A stretch of DNA of 64,000 nt from positions 161,657 to 225,656 of the forward strand of contig RAZE01000004.1 of the NCBI GenBank assembly GCA_003611955.1, given 5' to 3'. Under the pieces are notes generated by a model. That model made no database searches. It saw only the letters and a list, made by a program, of their open reading frames with translations, and was not told the origin of the DNA. Source of the stretch: a bacterium 1XD8-76. Its GTDB lineage: Bacteria > Bacillota > Clostridia > Lachnospirales > Lachnospiraceae. Shown here one piece after another: positions 63,089 to 64,000 of the stretch. Made by a program: the position numbers and the translations under genes. The stretch's first letter is position 1; each line of letters opens with the position of its first letter.

Positions 63089-63493
63089 TTATGCTGTTTT
63101 GCTGATATACTCCTCTGTCCTTTTAAGAAAGTCTTTTACAAATTCAAGAAGCTCTTTTGTCTCTTCCTTATTCACAATATAAAAATCATCATAATCGGAA
63201 GCATTTCTTATACGGTCTGCTTTAGTTATTTTCTGATAATCAAATTTCGTAAAACCTGCATTTTCCCGATGTATAAAAAGAAGATTAAACTGTGACACCG
63301 CCCCATTATGCGTCTCCACATCCATCTGTTGTGTTGCTAAAAGTGCTTTGATGCATTTTTCGATTGCATAAAATGCTCTATTATTTGCGGACTTATAGCT
63401 GTCCATTTTCACCAACTCTTTGGCTTCATTATATAGTTCTTTTGCCCTATCCAATCGAACTAACGCCAACGCAATAAAGTCTTTTTCATCCAT
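63089..63493 (-). CDS. HEPN-domain protein (toxin partner of MNT)
   Basis: A 134-residue helical protein. HEPN features: NRAFYAIEKCIKALLA and RIRNASDYDDFYIV. In the usual toxic HEPN motif R-x4-6-H a His is expected; here the segment is R-NASDY-D, so the RNase activity may be altered or absent. It overlaps the MNT gene by eight bases. It lies outside the cotJC element, in the chromosome. Confidence 0.8.
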   Translation of the reverse strand: MDEKDFIALALVRLDRAKELYNEAKELVKMDSYKSANNRAFYAIEKCIKALLATQQMDVETHNGAVSQFNLLFIHRENAGFTKFDYQKITKADRIRNASDYDDFYIVNKEETKELLEFVKDFLKRTEEYISKTA

Positions 63494-63848
63494 ACAGTTT
63501 TATCCCCTCCTTTTCAATATTCTTAAAATAGCCATACCAACCTTTTTTTTCTTCAAATTCTTGATACGGTAGAAGGACAAAATTTACGATTGCAAAATAT
63601 TTCAATGCTAGTTTTGTCGCAACTTCATCTATTTTATCATTATATACCCAGGAATCCATACGACTTCCTTTCATAAGAAGCGCTATATCTACATCCGAAT
63701 AATCTTTAAAATCTCCTCTTGCGCATGAACCATACAAAATCATTTTCACAAGATCTTTTTCCATAAATTCTCTGATCATATCAGGTACTTCTTTTTTTAT
63801 TTTCTCTATAATATCACTATTCAGCTCTGTTGTTTTTATCTCTTCCAT
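63486..63848 (-). CDS. MNT-type nucleotidyltransferase (antitoxin)
   Basis: A 120-residue minimal nucleotidyltransferase. The motif GSCARGDFKDYSDVDIALL (about residues 40-58) has GS, and the two metal-binding Asp of SDVD. Such proteins transfer AMP to their HEPN partner and silence it. It is the first gene of the pair, with a strong sigma-A promoter at 63900-63928. Confidence 0.88.
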   Translation of the reverse strand: MEEIKTTELNSDIIEKIKKEVPDMIREFMEKDLVKMILYGSCARGDFKDYSDVDIALLMKGSRMDSWVYNDKIDEVATKLALKYFAIVNFVLLPYQEFEEKKGWYGYFKNIEKEGIKLYG

Positions 63849-63899
63849 TTTCCCTATCCTTTTTCTACCTATGATGTAATTAATTTCCGTTTCACCAAT

Positions 63900-63928
63900 A
63901 TTATATTATGTATTTTTACAAATTACAA
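63900..63928 (-). promoter_or_regulatory. Sigma-A promoter of the HEPN/MNT module
   Basis: On the minus strand: TTGTAA, 17 bases, TATAAT, with the same ATTGTAATTTG context as at 22222-22250 and 62441-62469. Confidence 0.8.
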
Positions 63929-64000
63929 TCGGGAGTTTGACAGTTAAATATTAAAAAAATATTTGCAGGTCGCATAAAACCTGCTTTTTTTGTGTCAAAT

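Noticed and set aside
1..64000. CRISPR arrays, rRNA and tRNA genes
   Set aside because: No regularly spaced repeats and no rRNA or tRNA sequences were noticed on reading. A tRNA could be missed by eye, but none is seen at the element borders.

Overview
The window looks like the chromosome of a spore-forming gut Clostridium relative, most likely Lachnospiraceae. Evidence: Firmicute-type promoters and GGAGG ribosome sites; a cotJABC spore-coat operon and a Cys/Gly-rich coat-like peptide behind sigma-K-like promoters; a BspA-type leucine-rich surface protein with a class B sortase; an NfnAB bifurcating transhydrogenase; and the Fhs-FolD one-carbon pathway. The family-level assignment is inference from gene content.

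Layout. 1-6.3 kb: surface LRR protein (cut by the window edge), sortase B, then a small sporulation-like operon. 6.3-14.3 kb: leuS, an EF-G-like GTPase, tyrA-aroA and a PilZ protein. 14.3-21.1 kb: one operon of a sugar-type solute-binding lipoprotein, a 1322-residue hybrid sensor kinase and an NhaC-family antiporter. 34.3-49.3 kb: core genes rlmH, zinc-ribbon membrane proteins, SIMPL protein, nfnB, nfnA, folD, fhs, ftsK, a VanZ-like protein and a GldG-fused ABC exporter. 49.5-63.0 kb: cotJA, cotJB and a cotJC split in two by an inserted element. 63.1-63.9 kb: a HEPN/MNT module.

Two integrated elements stand out. (1) About 13.1 kb (21224-34319) sits at the 3' end of rlmH between 22-bp direct repeats that differ at one base. 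The repeats closely resemble the attachment site used by staphylococcal SCC elements. Inside are a 558-residue serine recombinase, a helicase-like ATPase and a DUF1643 protein, so the whole looks like an SCC-type element in a clostridial genome. It also carries Rpn-nuclease and SymE-like genes and many unrecognised small and large proteins. (2) About 12.3 kb (50224-62548) interrupts cotJC. The two gene halves are bounded by the same 12-bp near-palindrome, in the same reading frame. Exact excision would restore a 205-residue CotJC, as in the skin-type elements that interrupt sporulation genes. This element has its own serine recombinase, a MobV relaxase with a recognisable oriT, a primase, a DUF3987 ATPase and an XRE regulator. 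Its cargo is defence-like: an MmeI-type restriction-modification enzyme, PIN nucleases and a membrane protein of unknown role. Whether excision happens in the mother cell is not shown by the sequence.
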